A stretch of DNA of 64,000 nt from Platynereis dumerilii (lineage: Eukaryota > Annelida > Polychaeta > Phyllodocida > Nereididae): NCBI GenBank assembly GCA_026936325.1, contig JAPTHN010000002.1:17028142-17092141 (forward strand). The letters are read 5' to 3'. Shown here piece by piece: positions 26,395 to 35,286 of this stretch (positions are counted from its first letter, which is position 1; every line of letters starts with the position of its first letter). The position numbers and the translations under genes were made by a program. The notes beneath the pieces are model-generated. The model was given only the letters and a program-made list of their open reading frames with translations. It was not told the DNA's origin and ran no database searches.

Positions 26395-29300
26395 GGATGG
26401 AGGGATTGATTGATTGATTGATTTTTGGGCTTGTTTTGTCAACATAGGATGTGTACATGGCCAGCTCAATTGGGAGGATTTGGTGGCCCTTAAAAGGACC
26501 TGGGGTTTGTTGTTTTGAATGCATCTTCTTCAGATTTTCTCCAACTGCCAAGGGACACTTCCTGCCGGACTGTTGACCCAGTCACGTAGGTAGTCTCGAG
26601 CAGCCTTGGCATCTCTGGAGGCATTTCCGTGTCGAAGTGGTTCTCCTAGGTCTCCTAATTGACGGTCTCCCCTCCAAACTCCTTCAGTGACGTCATGTGT
26701 CTGTGGATCTTCTCTGTCCATCACTTCATTGTCACGGGCATGGTGGACGCCTACTCTGTCTCGCAGAATGTTGTGTAGAACACAAGCAGCCATTGTGATG
26801 TATGTCACTCTTGTAGGTCGTTGGGGCATGGTGGTCAGGAAGCATCTGAACCTGTTTGACAGCAGACCGAAGGCATTCTCCACCACTCTCCTGGCTCTTG
26901 AAATCCTGTAATTGTAGACTCTGGAAGGAATGTCAAGGTTCTTTCTTGGCACTGGTTTGAGCAGCCATGTCTTCAGGGGAAATGCCTCGTCACCCACGAT
27001 GTAATATGGGAAAGGATTGTCTTCTGTGCCAGGTAGAGGTTCTGGAGGTGGTAGGCCTAGATCTTCCTCGTCCAGGAGTTGTCGAAGTACTGTGTCCCTG
27101 AAGACGCCGCCATCAGATGCACTTCCTTGACAGCCAGCCTGCACATAGATGAACTTGTAGTTGGCATCAACGAGGGCCATCAGGACAATGGAGTGAAATC
27201 CCTTGTAGTTGTAGAACAAGGAGCCTGCAGCCTTGGGACATCGGATTGCGACGTGCTTGCCATCCAGAGCTCCAATGCAGTTGGGCAAGTTCCATTTCCT
27301 CTCAAAAGCCTTGGCTATCTCCTTCCATCTTTCAGGCTGTGTGGGTAGTGCCAGCTGTCTTTCGAAGGCATGAACGATGGCAAGGCAGACCTCAGGGATG
27401 AAGTTGCAGATGGTGTTGGGTGCCACACGGAAAGCATAAGCTAGGGACTTGTAGCTGTTTCCTGTTGCCATGTACCGCAGGGTGATAGCCAACTTCAGAC
27501 CAGGTTCCAAAGCCCTCCTCATGTTGGTGTCTTGCTTAGCGATGAGTGGTCCAACAGCTTCCAGGATTTCAGCAAAGATGGCAGGGGGCATTCTAGTGTA
27601 GTTGTAGTAGCCGGACACGTCACGCACTTGCAGTTCAGGCAGCAGTTGATGGAAGTGACCATGTTGTTCCCTCTGCAGCAACCAGTTGCGAATCCACCAC
27701 CTTTTCTGTCTCCTGGCCCTCCTCCTCCTCTGTCTCAAATAGACAGCTCCGATAGCAACAGCAGCAGCACCAGCCACAACAATAATTTCTTCTTCATTCA
27801 TCATGCATATGTTCAGTAGGCAGTCGTTGTGTTCTCATTGAAGGGCAATCAGCAAATGAAGCAAGGAGGTCCTCTGTGTCCCTTTTTATAATGACCAAAA
27901 GTGACTCCTGCAGCAGCGAAACACACTTTGCCGCAGCGCTGCAACAACAGACGTTCGTCGATGCTTAAGAGACCTTCGTCGCTGCTTAAGGCAAGGACGA
28001 CGAAGAAGGTCAGCATCGACGCGCCTGTAATGTCCTTGGCGCTTTATGAATGCATGTGCGACGATGAACCATCAAGTTACGCAGTAACAAGTCCCTAAAT
28101 GCGGCGTTGCATCCTTACAGTCTTCGGCGAGGCTGTCATTTTCAGCGACGCATCTTACCTCGGGTGTACGCCGAAGGTTTCCTGATGCGTCGCAGGTCGC
28201 CAATTTCAGACGTAGCTGCCTCACAACCATCAGCGGCGTAAGAGGAAACAACATTGGGCGAAGTAAAAGCAGCCTCGCCGAATTCCAAAACAAAGTGCGA
28301 CGCGTCTGTTTGGAACTGCGCTGAGGAAAGAGAGGCGTAACGCGGCGAAGAAAGCTTAAGAAGCGCCGCGGACACCTCAAGACTCACCGCGGCTACTAAC
28401 TTTAAGCGTCGCACATGACACTAATTGATTACGTAATGTGCCAAAACCAACGTTCTACGCCACAACCTTCCAAGAAATGACTTCTCTTGATGCGTCGCTC
28501 TCAAATCGCCGTCGTGAGAACTAGCCATTACTAAACAAGCAAACACTAAATGGTGCTCACAATTGAAATTTGAAAATGTTGACATATATGTACATATACA
28601 ATTTATACATGCATGACATTGTGTGTCAACATCCTTCAGATATCTCAATCTTTTTATTTTCAATTTAACCTCAGAAATCACACATTATGCAGGCGTTTGT
28701 GACATTTTTGAAGTGAATAAGATATTTTACAAACCTAGCGAAATTTCAGATTTTGAGCATAATCGTGATTTTGAGCATAATTCAGTCTGACAGTTCTTGC
28801 TTTAATTTTTACCTGAGCAAAAAAATCAAATCAACCATTACCAAAATTTATACTTAAGCACAGCAGGAGACTTTTTTCACATGTGCAGGCCCCACATGCA
28901 TTCACCCAAGGGTCCTTCACAGGTAACCATACATCATATTTCTTGTGACATAAATCACTTTCCACTCATCGTTGCAATTAAATGAAAAATGAAATGCTGA
29001 GACAGCTGTCTGATGCCAAGTTGGACAGGCACCAACATCAAGAGTGAACCCACACAATAATGTCGGTGAATAATTCATGTCGAGTAGTTTTTTTGTGATC
29101 GTACAAAAAGATATGATAACTTGACACATAAATCAGTCACGCCACATGGTGATTAGCCTTTTGGGTCAAATTACAATGACATTAAGGCAGAGAGGGATAA
29201 ATCAATACCAGTAGTCAGAAATAAAGAACCAAGTCCAGAGATTAAGCAAGTAATTAATTACCTCACGCAGCTTCAGATTCAGTACATTTGGTGTATCAAT

Positions 29301-32300
29301 CAGATCAGACACTTATAATTAAGTGATATATTATTAGGCTGTATTAAAAGATATGAATTTATATACGTCAAAATTTGATAATACTTCATTCTAGCATCCT
29401 AAGGGAAAACCTAGTAAGTCACGTTTTGGGCCAAATTGAGTTAAGCTCAAAATAGGACTTCTGAGACATGTTTATATATATTTATTAAGTTCAGATTTTC
29501 ATGAAGTGGTCCGTTACCCCAGAATGACACTGGAAAATCCCAGTAAGTATCTCTTACTGCAAGGACTGGAACTTAAAAGTCATTGGTGTGGGATAAAAAA
29601 GTTATAGGCCTAACATGGCTGAATTTGTATCTTGATGAAGATTGGCAGGATATTAAGTCAGCCATGATTTCAATTCCAGGTACATGCATGCTTTTATCCA
29701 CATTCTCTGGTGCAGCTGGATTTCAACCGAACAGTTCATCAGCTTTCAGGAACATTTGTACGAAACTCTCAGACATGCCGATGCTGTGTGCATCGCAACT
29801 TGGTAAGAAGCAACATAACTCATTCCAGTATTTCTTAACTGATTACTATGATCTTTGGATCATCGATTGGTATAAATAAAAAAGAGCTTGCACCCATTCT
29901 TGCTTGTGGTCGTTTTGGAATATGCCATCAGGTGGCACTGCATTCCCAGGCACACCCTCTGTCCAGTTATGAGGAGTCATTAAAAAGGCTACATACTCAT
30001 TTCTATCCCCATATCAGGTATTAGTGATGTCACAAAGCCTTTGTCAATTGGTTGATGTTGATTCCCTTCTTTTCTTGACCAAACTAATCACAGAGATCGG
30101 TACTAGCTTCCTCGGGTCATAACGTGACCGTGGATATCAGATTGAATGACATCTTTCAAGTATTACGCATGTGCAGTAAAACAATGGTGGCGCCGCCAAT
30201 GTCATGAAAACAAGGAATATCAAAGATGGCAATCAGCCTTTTTAAAAAATGAATCAAGTACCATGCTTTTTCAGTACATACATGGCTATTGTGGGAAAGA
30301 TTGCTGAACAATCTTCTTCTTCTTTTTGTACGTTCCTCCTCTGCAGGAGAACCCTACTACGTAGATATCGCAGCCCTCAGCCACGTCCGTCAATTCTAAC
30401 ACCACTATCACCGCTACCAATTTTTCTACCGCCAGATACACCACTACCGCCCCCTGCCCCAATATACTGAGATCGCAAGTTGCCGCCGAAGTGGAAAATT
30501 GCTCTTGCTTACCATTCTATAATGGAAGTTCACAGAAGAAATTTTAACACATAACTTGAGAAAACAAGCTTTTAGATGCATCATCTGGCTGGACACTAGA
30601 CACATGCACAATCTATGCGTCTTCGGTGAATTTTACTGATATAGTTAAATTAGCACATATGTTATTGAAATAAAACCAAGCTGAAGGCAATTTTAGGCTA
30701 ATTTTTGGGGTGTCAAGGGACAACAGTCTCAACATAATAATCGCACCAGAACCCAAACCAGAGGTGGATTATTATTAAAAACATCTTGGAGATGGCAGTT
30801 AGATGGTTGAACATTTGCTGAAACAGACACAAATTCATAAATATAGGCTTTAAAAATGCCGTAAAAATTGCGGTAAACCTGCACTTCCAGAAATTGTGTG
30901 AATTCTCAAAAAGAGATGAACATAAAAAGAAAAGCAATTTGACACAGATTGGTTTCAAATAGTTTGAAATGACAATAACAGTTGACAAGATATGAGATTC
31001 TGCCTCCACGGTCATGAGTTCAGATCCAAACCCTCTGCAGAGTTCCAGAAATAGCAAGGAAAAACCACCTATTTTTCATTTAAACTCATTTTCATTATTT
31101 TTTAGTTTAAATTTTCTAAAATGGTTTCATCTGTAGTAGATTTAGTCCAGAATCTGTTATCATCAGTAAAATTTGCAAAAACTACAGTTTTTTTATATTT
31201 CCCTGTAATTTATCAAATTTTTTAAATAATGCCTATTTTACAGCAAATAGAATTTCAGATTTATTAAATGTAAAGTTTTTTCATATTAAACACGTTTTCT
31301 GATGTTTATTCACAAGTGTCAACCATCTAGACAAGATAGGATGTAGTGGTTGTGAAAATAAGAGTGTGTCCCTATTCACCCCAAAGTGAGGGGTGAATAG
31401 GGACAACGGTTTTCTGGGCCTAAATAATTGAAAATGTGAGATATCTTCAAGAGCCCCTGGGGATATTTAGAACTGAGACCAGGACATATTTTGACACTAC
31501 ATTTAGAATTATGAGATAATTTGTACCCATGCTATGACAGAAAAAGGCCCAATTCTGTCCCTATTCACCCCACATTACGGTAGCACTGAAAAAGTTGTCA
31601 GATATAAACTCGGAGACTTGTTTTGTGTGTCGCGCTGTTGAGCTTTTATTTTCATGTCCTGTCACGGGCTCCACAATGATCAATAACGAGGGTCAAAGAG
31701 ACCTCGAGGGGGCCGCAAGGAGTCCTGCAGACTCACAAAATTGATCTATATTGGAGGCAGAGTTGTTAATTTTTAATGAAAAAAAAAAGAACAACAAAAA
31801 ACAAACAGAAATAATATAGCGCAACAGGCACAGCGACCCCATTGTCTTCTGCCTCATAAAGGGAAAATCCATATTTAGCGGGCTTAAGCAGTTTGCTAAC
31901 ACACTGTATGTTCACAATTATAATCTTTCCATATCTATGCAAACATGATACGTGATATAAATATTCAGTATTTAATTTCTACATGTGAGTTATAGTTCAC
32001 ATGACTAATTTATCCTTCTGCCAAGCAAAACCAGTATTTAAAGATCATAATTCACCAGAGCATTTTTTTGTAAAAGTAATATTACAGAAAGAAAAAATGA
32101 ATACAAATGGGAATTTTCATTGTCAATTTAATAGTCCAACGTCACTCAAAGAAAAGCCCAAGCTTAAATTTATGTGACATAAGTCCACAAATGTATAAGC
32201 ATAAATTCATAAAATTGGTCATATTAATCACAAAGTAGACACAATGTATTGTATTGTGTACATTTCAAAATTCATAATATGCATGCATTGCCAGTTGTAA

Positions 32301-35024
32301 ATTGTTGGTTTCATCCAATGCGCTGTCACTTCAAAGCCAAGGCAAACATAAAATTTAGCATAACAGTTACAAATTGATAACAAGCATGATTTGTGCACAG
32401 AAGAGCACAACAGGACAAAGGAAATTGATATGTTACAATCTATATTGGTGACTCCTGCTCTTTACCCAATGGGCATTTGACCTCACCTGACGTCAGACTT
32501 ACATCAGGATAACGTCTTGACATTCCCCTGATGTCTGTCTGACGCCAGGTGAGGTCAGATGCCCACTGGATTTTACAGTCCTCGTCATATTTACGTGGAA
32601 TCTCAACTCTCTTCTATGCTGTTGAAGTGTGATGTCAGAGACGACTCTATTCTCTAGCATTGCAATATATGTAAATTAACTACAAGCTGTGATGTCATTT
32701 TAAACTGGGTCAGGTTCCCTGGCTTCTGGCCAATGTGAATCCTCCAAAACGGAGTGTCACAGTTTCAACACAATGTCAGAGTCAGCCTTTCATCAGGGAT
32801 AGCCCTTGCAGCCACATTATCACAGTTTCATAGCCAATAGGCCGACTGTAAAGCTACGCATCACAGTTTCAACATTATTGATGTGATCCCAATGATCCAT
32901 CACTTGCAATCACCAGTCTGATCTGACTAAATGACAGCATAATGAGCATTGACAGTAGACAACTGTTATAATCCCCACAGAGTTGTTTGATTAATCTGCA
33001 AACTTACAAATTCACAACTTTAAACTTCAGTGGACCTAGCTATAAACAAAAGGCTTTGACAACTTTTGTAAACACATGGATTATGTGATGCATAGTTCTT
33101 GTGGCAACCCATTGGCTGACAGTCTGTGATGTCGAAGTTGCATGGGGTTTTCCAGACCAAAGTTTAACTCTGACACAGTGTTGAAACTGTGACACTCGAA
33201 GTTTTGGTGGATTCCCATTGGCTAGAATCTGGGGAACCTGACAGAGTTTAAAATGACATCGCAGCTTGTAGTTAATTTATATAAATTGCAATGCTACAGA
33301 ATAGTCATCTCTGACAACACACTTCAACAAATATAACGAGGACTGTAAACCACCATTCTTCTGCTGCATGCCACTAGTTTTCATAGTGTGCTGCAGTGGT
33401 TTCGACAGTTCGTATACAAATAAGCTTACAAAAATTTGTATTGCCTACAGTCCAGAAAATGTTTTTTTAGTAACACAGGGAAAGACTGGGAAAGATAGGA
33501 TAATGGGCAAGATCTTCAAACTCCCATAACGTCAAACATTTTCCAAAAATTATATGTTGGCTCACCAAAATAATTTGTCAGCATGTCATAATATTTGCCC
33601 ACAGATTCACAGGTGGTGAAACTTGACCAATCAATGGCCTATTATAGTCACAGGAGAAGGCGGGAATAATGAACTATATATGGCACCATGACCTGCTTAG
33701 CCATGACACCATAAAATGTAAAAATCATAGTATGGAGATTTTGTTCTTCAGGTGTCAGTGTCATACGTGGTCAACCAGCGCATTCGGTTCTGTTAAACCA
33801 CCATGATTCTCATCCGTGTTTAACATGGCAACAGGAAGAACCATTCTACCAGGTTGGTATTTCTAATAAAATACACATTAAATTAAAATGGAATGTTAAA
33901 TTGTTCCAAGTCTGGACATCATTTGGCAGATTGTTCTATAATGTAAGGCAAAATGTACAGGGTGACCCACCTCAACTTGTGCATTGATGTTTTAACCAAA
34001 ACAGTGTTTACTGAAACAGTTTGGAATATCCAATGCAAAAACCAAGTTACAGTTTCAGTGACAAGAGCCAAAAGAAGAGAATAATGCAAGTTTGGTTATT
34101 TTTGCAGAGCCATCCTTCGCATAGACCCCAGGAAATTACCAGTATCAAAATGGTACACCAGGAGTCCAGGACAGTATTTGGGCTTCCTGACTCAGTAAAC
34201 TCAAACCTCCTTCAAAGCAAAACCATGGCACTGCTTTGTTATAGCTTCTGTAACAAAGTATATACATTATATGCTACCCCAAAAATGTTTTTCAAGGTTG
34301 ACAGAGCTAAATTGTTGAAAATCAGAAAAAAAAGCTATGCGAAAATTCGAACTCTTTTTCTTAGTCCAATTTTAACCAAAACTAACCAAACATGCATAAT
34401 TCTCTTCTCTTGGCTCTTGTCACTGAAACTGTAACTTGGTTTTGCATTGGACATTCCAAACTGTTTCAGTAAATTGTTTTGGTTAAAACATCAATGCGCA
34501 AGTCGAGGTGGGTCACCCTGCATTTGATTACCAGATCATATGGTTACCACTTAGAGCATTGAGACCCAATTTTGCTACGAATTGGTTTTGTTACCACTTG
34601 GCAAATCATATTGGCTATTGCATGGTTAGCTGGTTACCACATTGGCCTAATGGTTACCACTTGTAATGGTTACCACTTTAACATGTATTTTTTATGAGGT
34701 GACCTTGTGAAGATAGAAGATTTCCATTTTATTTCCCATTAATTTCAGGTTTATGAAGTGAAAAGATCTCAAATGGGAGACAACTTCATAAGGGTGATCA
34801 TTTCTTCTTCAGCAAACAGCTACACTTGTCCAGGGCCAGATGTTTCTGTGGCAACCAGCAGCGGCTGTGACGATGGTCCCTTGGATTGGTGTCAGCAGTA
34901 CGATGACGAAGGAATATGTCTCTACAAATGCCCATGTCGATCTGCAACCTGCCTTTTATACACCCTTCGTCAATCCAACAACACTAAATCCCTCACTTTG
35001 TGTAAACTTATGGTCTTCAACTGA
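15391..35024 (+). CDS. Secreted C-type-lectin-like plus F-type-lectin-like protein, six exons, 284 aa
   Basis: The exons are 15391-15469, 16812-16928, 22018-22176, 29680-29802, 33752-33852 and 34749-35024. All have GT-AG borders. Introns 1-4 are phase 1 and the last is phase 0, and the frame stays open throughout. Exon 1 is a signal peptide (MERLQLTLLSLIIICLQGAS). Exons 2-4 resemble a C-type lectin-like domain: YECLSRGWYTA, then IWIGG, then two late cysteines ending CTKLSDMPMLC. Exons 5-6 start IRGQPAHS and end SLTLCKLMVF, which echo the opening (xRGKPAxQS) and closing (LTLCEVEV) strands of F-type lectin domains. Both assignments rest on motifs only. No calcium- or fucose-binding motif is certain. 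The AATAAA near 35181 may end the transcript. Introns are filled with transposons. The splice chain is inferred and should be tested with RNA. Confidence 0.62.
15935..16138. mobile_element. About 200-bp MITE in intron 1 of the lectin-like gene
   Basis: AGTATCAGACG...AAGTTTAGACC at 15935 is mirrored by GGTCTAAACTT...CGTCTGATACT ending at 16138. The TIR is about 23 bp with one mismatch. No coding sequence. Flanking bases do not give an unambiguous target duplication. Confidence 0.65.
16628..16672. repeat. Short dispersed repeat, copy 1 (pair with 28890-28935)
   Basis: Roughly 40 bp, including GCATTCACCCAGGGGTCCTT and then CACAGGTAAC, recur almost unchanged at 28898-28930. Both copies lie in introns of the lectin-like gene. 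This may be one end of an unrecognised element. Confidence 0.5.
17518..18615. repeat. Degenerate minisatellite with a 15-bp CTTGTCTGATCTTCT-type unit
   Basis: From about 17730 to 18600 the unit CTTGTCTGATCTTCT repeats in tandem, mixed with variants CTTGTCTGATTATTG and CTTGTCTGATTTTTC. The opening 17525-17590 has the reverse complement (AGATCAGACAAGAAATAATC), so the block starts with a short inverted arm and could fold. Open frames here reading CLIFS or LLLSD repeats are by-products of a repeat length divisible by three. It lies in intron 2 of the lectin-like gene. Confidence 0.85.
19060..21907. mobile_element. Foldback MITE (copy A), split by a Tc1 insertion
   Basis: The left part 19060-19156 begins CAGTCCTCGTCATACTTACG. 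The right part 21314-21907 ends with the inverted form, next to TA. The same family lies uninterrupted at 32576-33345. Comparing the two gives the exact Tc1 insertion point. Without the insert the element is about 690 bp. No coding sequence. Confidence 0.8.
19157..21313 (-). mobile_element. Decayed IR/DR-type Tc1/mariner transposon inserted in the MITE
   Basis: Perfect 28-bp terminal repeats begin CAGTTGCTCTCGAAAGTAAG and are flanked by TA on both sides. A second, similar repeat (TTGCAAAAGTAAGTACACCC) lies about 190 bp inside each end (19350 and its complement at 21102-21121). This is the IR/DR layout of Tc1 relatives such as Sleeping Beauty. On the minus strand, 19633-19412 encodes a decayed transposase end with PIEMLWFDLKKG, like the PIENLWxxLK motif near the catalytic acid. 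No full-length frame remains, so it is dead as a coding element. Confidence 0.85.
22262..22532. mobile_element. 271-bp palindromic MITE with TA duplication
   Basis: The inverted arms of about 75 bp start CAG(C/T)GAAACACTTTGATATAG at 22262 and end with the complement at 22532, each next to TA. The TA duplication fits the Tc1/mariner class. It lies just after exon 3 of the lectin-like gene. Diverged relatives appear near 10.4 kb and around 50.9/53.4 kb. Confidence 0.8.
23309..23316 (+). promoter_or_regulatory. TATA box of the Harbinger DNA-binding protein gene
   Basis: TATATATA lies about 140 bases before the ATG at 23453, in GC-rich sequence. It is the only such run nearby. Confidence 0.5.
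23453..25399 (+). CDS. Harbinger-encoded Myb/MADF-like DNA-binding protein, 648 aa
   Basis: This is the accessory protein that PIF/Harbinger elements need besides the transposase. In known systems it binds the element ends and helps bring the transposase to the nucleus. Residues 1-120 are Thr- and Ser-rich. Residues 120-162 are lysine-rich repeats of the PAKPAAKPADK type, and 173-202 are five or six TPKKQ repeats. Residues 258-330 form a helical domain (EDDLINWYKEHPVLYM...FNWRKTVRTHFSRLV) like the MADF/Myb-type domain of Harbinger partners. The tail (530-645) is rich in Pro, His and Ser. The frame is intact from the first ATG after the TATA box. It converges on the transposase gene. The call rests on the domain pattern and the neighbour. 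Confidence 0.75.
   Translation: MGPKRRKGTVVTRAPTKLSTRSTLHTPGSTPVTTPATTPAATPLHEPSDAAVTAFFTTAMADLSLPGLYTSTTAGSQTKTTTSTTKATVVSETIFEGRPEDNTTEEDSSVELFEEEGDKPADKPAKPAAKPADKPAKPAAKPAAKPAAKPAAKPADKPAAKSSTGLPEPTARSTPKKQTPKKQTPKKQTPKKQTPKKQTPKKTAESQPVLALDRVAIHEDTFEEEEEDSADDTPAAAEAKSKGKKGKGKAPKPNIRNNLGITAEQEDDLINWYKEHPVLYMKGTRGYKGNEKLLLDSEKAKELGPKYTSHDIFNWRKTVRTHFSRLVRPEASGAARKETLTERDEYILNNCRFLKDSIVHKPGKELSAISQLSANRPASDSDDESYNPEDSLPASYDMKDLPPEQPAQDRPDSQQSQVFPGAPKPGAAAKGTKRKAPGDEAMHSAMHVIAGSMQAMSSAKKILKGSGCKMCPDHQELTPDQEYWRMKCQDLYHVGVHASPEIRRQMVRTIAEAALYWDDEVTRQSRQHQEHTFQPPHPPQRLQMPPPPHPPPSSTYVPSHHQHHPQASSSSHHYQQHQPREGGSSRQTPSYTPMQPSHSTMTLMMDAQESPEKYGYPPGPSFGQPAAHHQHQPSPSPSWTSGLLSPRK
25695..25842. repeat. 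Four copies of the imperfect palindrome GCACTAGTACAAGTGC
   Basis: Identical 16-mers lie at 25695, 25741, 25782 and 25827, spaced 41-46 bp apart. A related CACTTGTCTAGCTCAAGTG follows near 25859. They sit between the 3' ends of the two convergent Harbinger genes. The regular spacing suggests a protein-binding array or a shared termination region; the function is unknown. Confidence 0.8.
25872..26410. repeat. GATA microsatellite with three 152-bp higher-order copies
   Basis: Runs of GATA/CTAGATAG alternate with a unique stretch starting AACACAATGCTCGTTAC at 25961, 26113 and 26265, so the unit is 152 bp and nearly identical. The open frames rich in IYLSIYLAIYL on the minus strand arise from this repeat. 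It lies inside the Harbinger element between its genes. Confidence 0.9.
26530..27804 (-). CDS. PIF/Harbinger DDE transposase (HARBI1-like), 424 aa
   Basis: The protein cuts and pastes the element via an RNase-H-like DDE nuclease (DDE_Tnp_4). The N-terminus has an unusual hydrophobic stretch (IIVVAGAAAVAIGAV, residues 7-21) followed by an Arg-rich run. The middle carries a helix-turn-helix-like segment (YKSLAYAFRVAPNTICNFI, about 118-136). The likely catalytic residues are Asp181 in GALDGKHV, Asp272 in IVGDEAFPL and Glu309 in VVENAFGLL. SASDGGVF and LHNILRDR, both typical of the family, are also present. Length and motif order match HARBI1-type transposases. No stop or frameshift is visible, so the gene looks functional. 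It converges on the 648-aa DNA-binding partner of the same element. Confidence 0.95.
   Translation of the reverse strand: MMNEEEIIVVAGAAAVAIGAVYLRQRRRRARRQKRWWIRNWLLQREQHGHFHQLLPELQVRDVSGYYNYTRMPPAIFAEILEAVGPLIAKQDTNMRRALEPGLKLAITLRYMATGNSYKSLAYAFRVAPNTICNFIPEVCLAIVHAFERQLALPTQPERWKEIAKAFERKWNLPNCIGALDGKHVAIRCPKAAGSLFYNYKGFHSIVLMALVDANYKFIYVQAGCQGSASDGGVFRDTVLRQLLDEEDLGLPPPEPLPGTEDNPFPYYIVGDEAFPLKTWLLKPVPRKNLDIPSRVYNYRISRARRVVENAFGLLSNRFRCFLTTMPQRPTRVTYITMAACVLHNILRDRVGVHHARDNEVMDREDPQTHDVTEGVWRGDRQLGDLGEPLRHGNASRDAKAARDYLRDWVNSPAGSVPWQLEKI
27884..27893 (-). promoter_or_regulatory. TATA box of the Harbinger transposase gene
   Basis: Read on the minus strand, TATAAAAAGG lies about 80 bases upstream of the transposase ATG at 27804. 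It is close to the TATA consensus. Confidence 0.6.
28890..28935. repeat. Short dispersed repeat, copy 2 (pair with 16628-16672)
   Basis: It shares GCATTCACCCA, GGGTCCTTCACAGGTAAC and the following AT-rich bases with the copy in intron 1 of the same gene. No function is apparent. Confidence 0.5.
30013..30107. repeat. Dispersed repeat, copy 2 of a pair (with 12955-13045)
   Basis: It carries the same word order as the copy at 12955, with scattered substitutions. Non-coding, in the intron after exon 4 of the lectin-like gene. Confidence 0.65.
30347..30399 (+). CDS. Possible alternative last exon of the lectin-like gene
   Basis: A strong pyrimidine tract and acceptor (TTCCTCCTCTGCAG) ends at 30346. 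Joined in phase 1 to exon 4 it would add GEPYYVDIAALSHVRQF and stop at 30397-30399. An AATAAA poly(A) signal lies near 30669. This would give a short form holding the C-type-lectin-like part without the F-type-like exons. It may also be a cryptic site; only transcripts can decide. Confidence 0.4.
30700..31360. other. Intronic sequence, nothing recognised
   Basis: AT-rich with short open frames only. No inverted repeat or exon was recognised. Confidence 0.4.
31368..31580. repeat. Iterated GTCCCTATTCACCCC motif
   Basis: GTCCCTATTCACCCC occurs at 31369 and 31558, with an inverted copy (GGGGTGAATAGGGAC) at 31391. The pair 31369/31391 forms a hairpin. This is probably the core of an eroded element. 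Boundaries are unknown. Confidence 0.55.
31581..32440. other. Intronic sequence, nothing recognised
   Basis: AT-rich with short open frames only. No transposon end or splice-supported exon was seen. Confidence 0.4.
32464..32574. mobile_element. Small hairpin MITE of about 105 bp
   Basis: CCCAATGGGCATTTGACCTC near 32466 pairs with GAGGTCAGATGCCCACTGG near 32550. The arms are about 40 bp and include a TGACGTCAGAC word. It abuts the next MITE, which begins at 32576. Confidence 0.7.
32576..33345. mobile_element. Foldback MITE (copy B), uninterrupted, 770 bp
   Basis: It starts CAGTCCTCGTCAT and ends with ACGAGGACTG, flanked by TA on each side. It is internally palindromic, with GTCACAGTTTCAACAC-type words in both arms. 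It is the empty-site relative of copy A at 19060-21907: the junction at ATATATGTAAATTAACTAC is uninterrupted here. TA duplication suggests a Tc1/mariner-mobilised MITE. Confidence 0.8.
33958..34520. mobile_element. Foldback MITE with about 130-bp arms
   Basis: CAGGGTGACCCACCTCAACT at 33958 is mirrored by the complement ending at 34520. The similarity runs inward for about 130 bp (for example ACCAAGTTACAGTTTCAGTG near 34042 against 34417-34436). The left flank is TA and the right flank is CA. The open frame inside (34021-34434) is not a recognisable protein. It lies in the last intron of the lectin-like gene. Confidence 0.8.
34535..34680. repeat. Iterated GGTTACCACTT motif
   Basis: The word GGTTACCAC(T/A)T occurs near 34550, 34631, 34651 and 34666, and GTTACCACTTGG near 34590. 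It lies between a MITE and the last exon of the lectin-like gene. No function was recognised. Confidence 0.55.
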
Positions 35025-35286
35025 TTTTCAGTGATCTTATAATGCTGACATTCCGCATGACATTGTGTCACGAGTGTTTTCAACTAGAGTTATGAGCTTC
35101 TGATGTGTGTCTATAGTATGAACAAGAGTACGCGACTCGCCCATCTTTTTAACATTTATTTTGAAAATTTCTTGTGGTGATAATAAATTATGCAGGGCAT
35201 GACTTACCTCAAAAACGAATTGAGCTCCATCCTTATGCCTTTCTGCAATGACTTCCTTTGGTTGTGCTTCTTTAGGTCGATGATTA

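Larger units (their letters stand above)
22730..28527. mobile_element. Complete, apparently intact PIF/Harbinger transposon (5.8 kb)
   Basis: The left end TGGCTAGTTCTCACG and the right end CGTGAGAACTAGCCA are flanked by TTA on both sides, the 3-bp duplication typical of PIF/Harbinger. It carries the two genes of an autonomous member in convergent order: a Myb/MADF-like DNA-binding protein (plus strand) and a DDE transposase (minus strand), both unbroken. Each has its own TATA box. The GC content is much higher than the surrounding intron. It sits in intron 3 of the lectin-like gene. Confidence 0.92.

Noticed and set aside
25937-26551. Minus-strand frames rich in IYLSIYLAIYL
   Set aside because: Products of the GATA microsatellite and its 152-bp copies.
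34021-34434. 137-aa open frame
   Set aside because: It spans the arms and loop of a foldback MITE; no splice or domain support.
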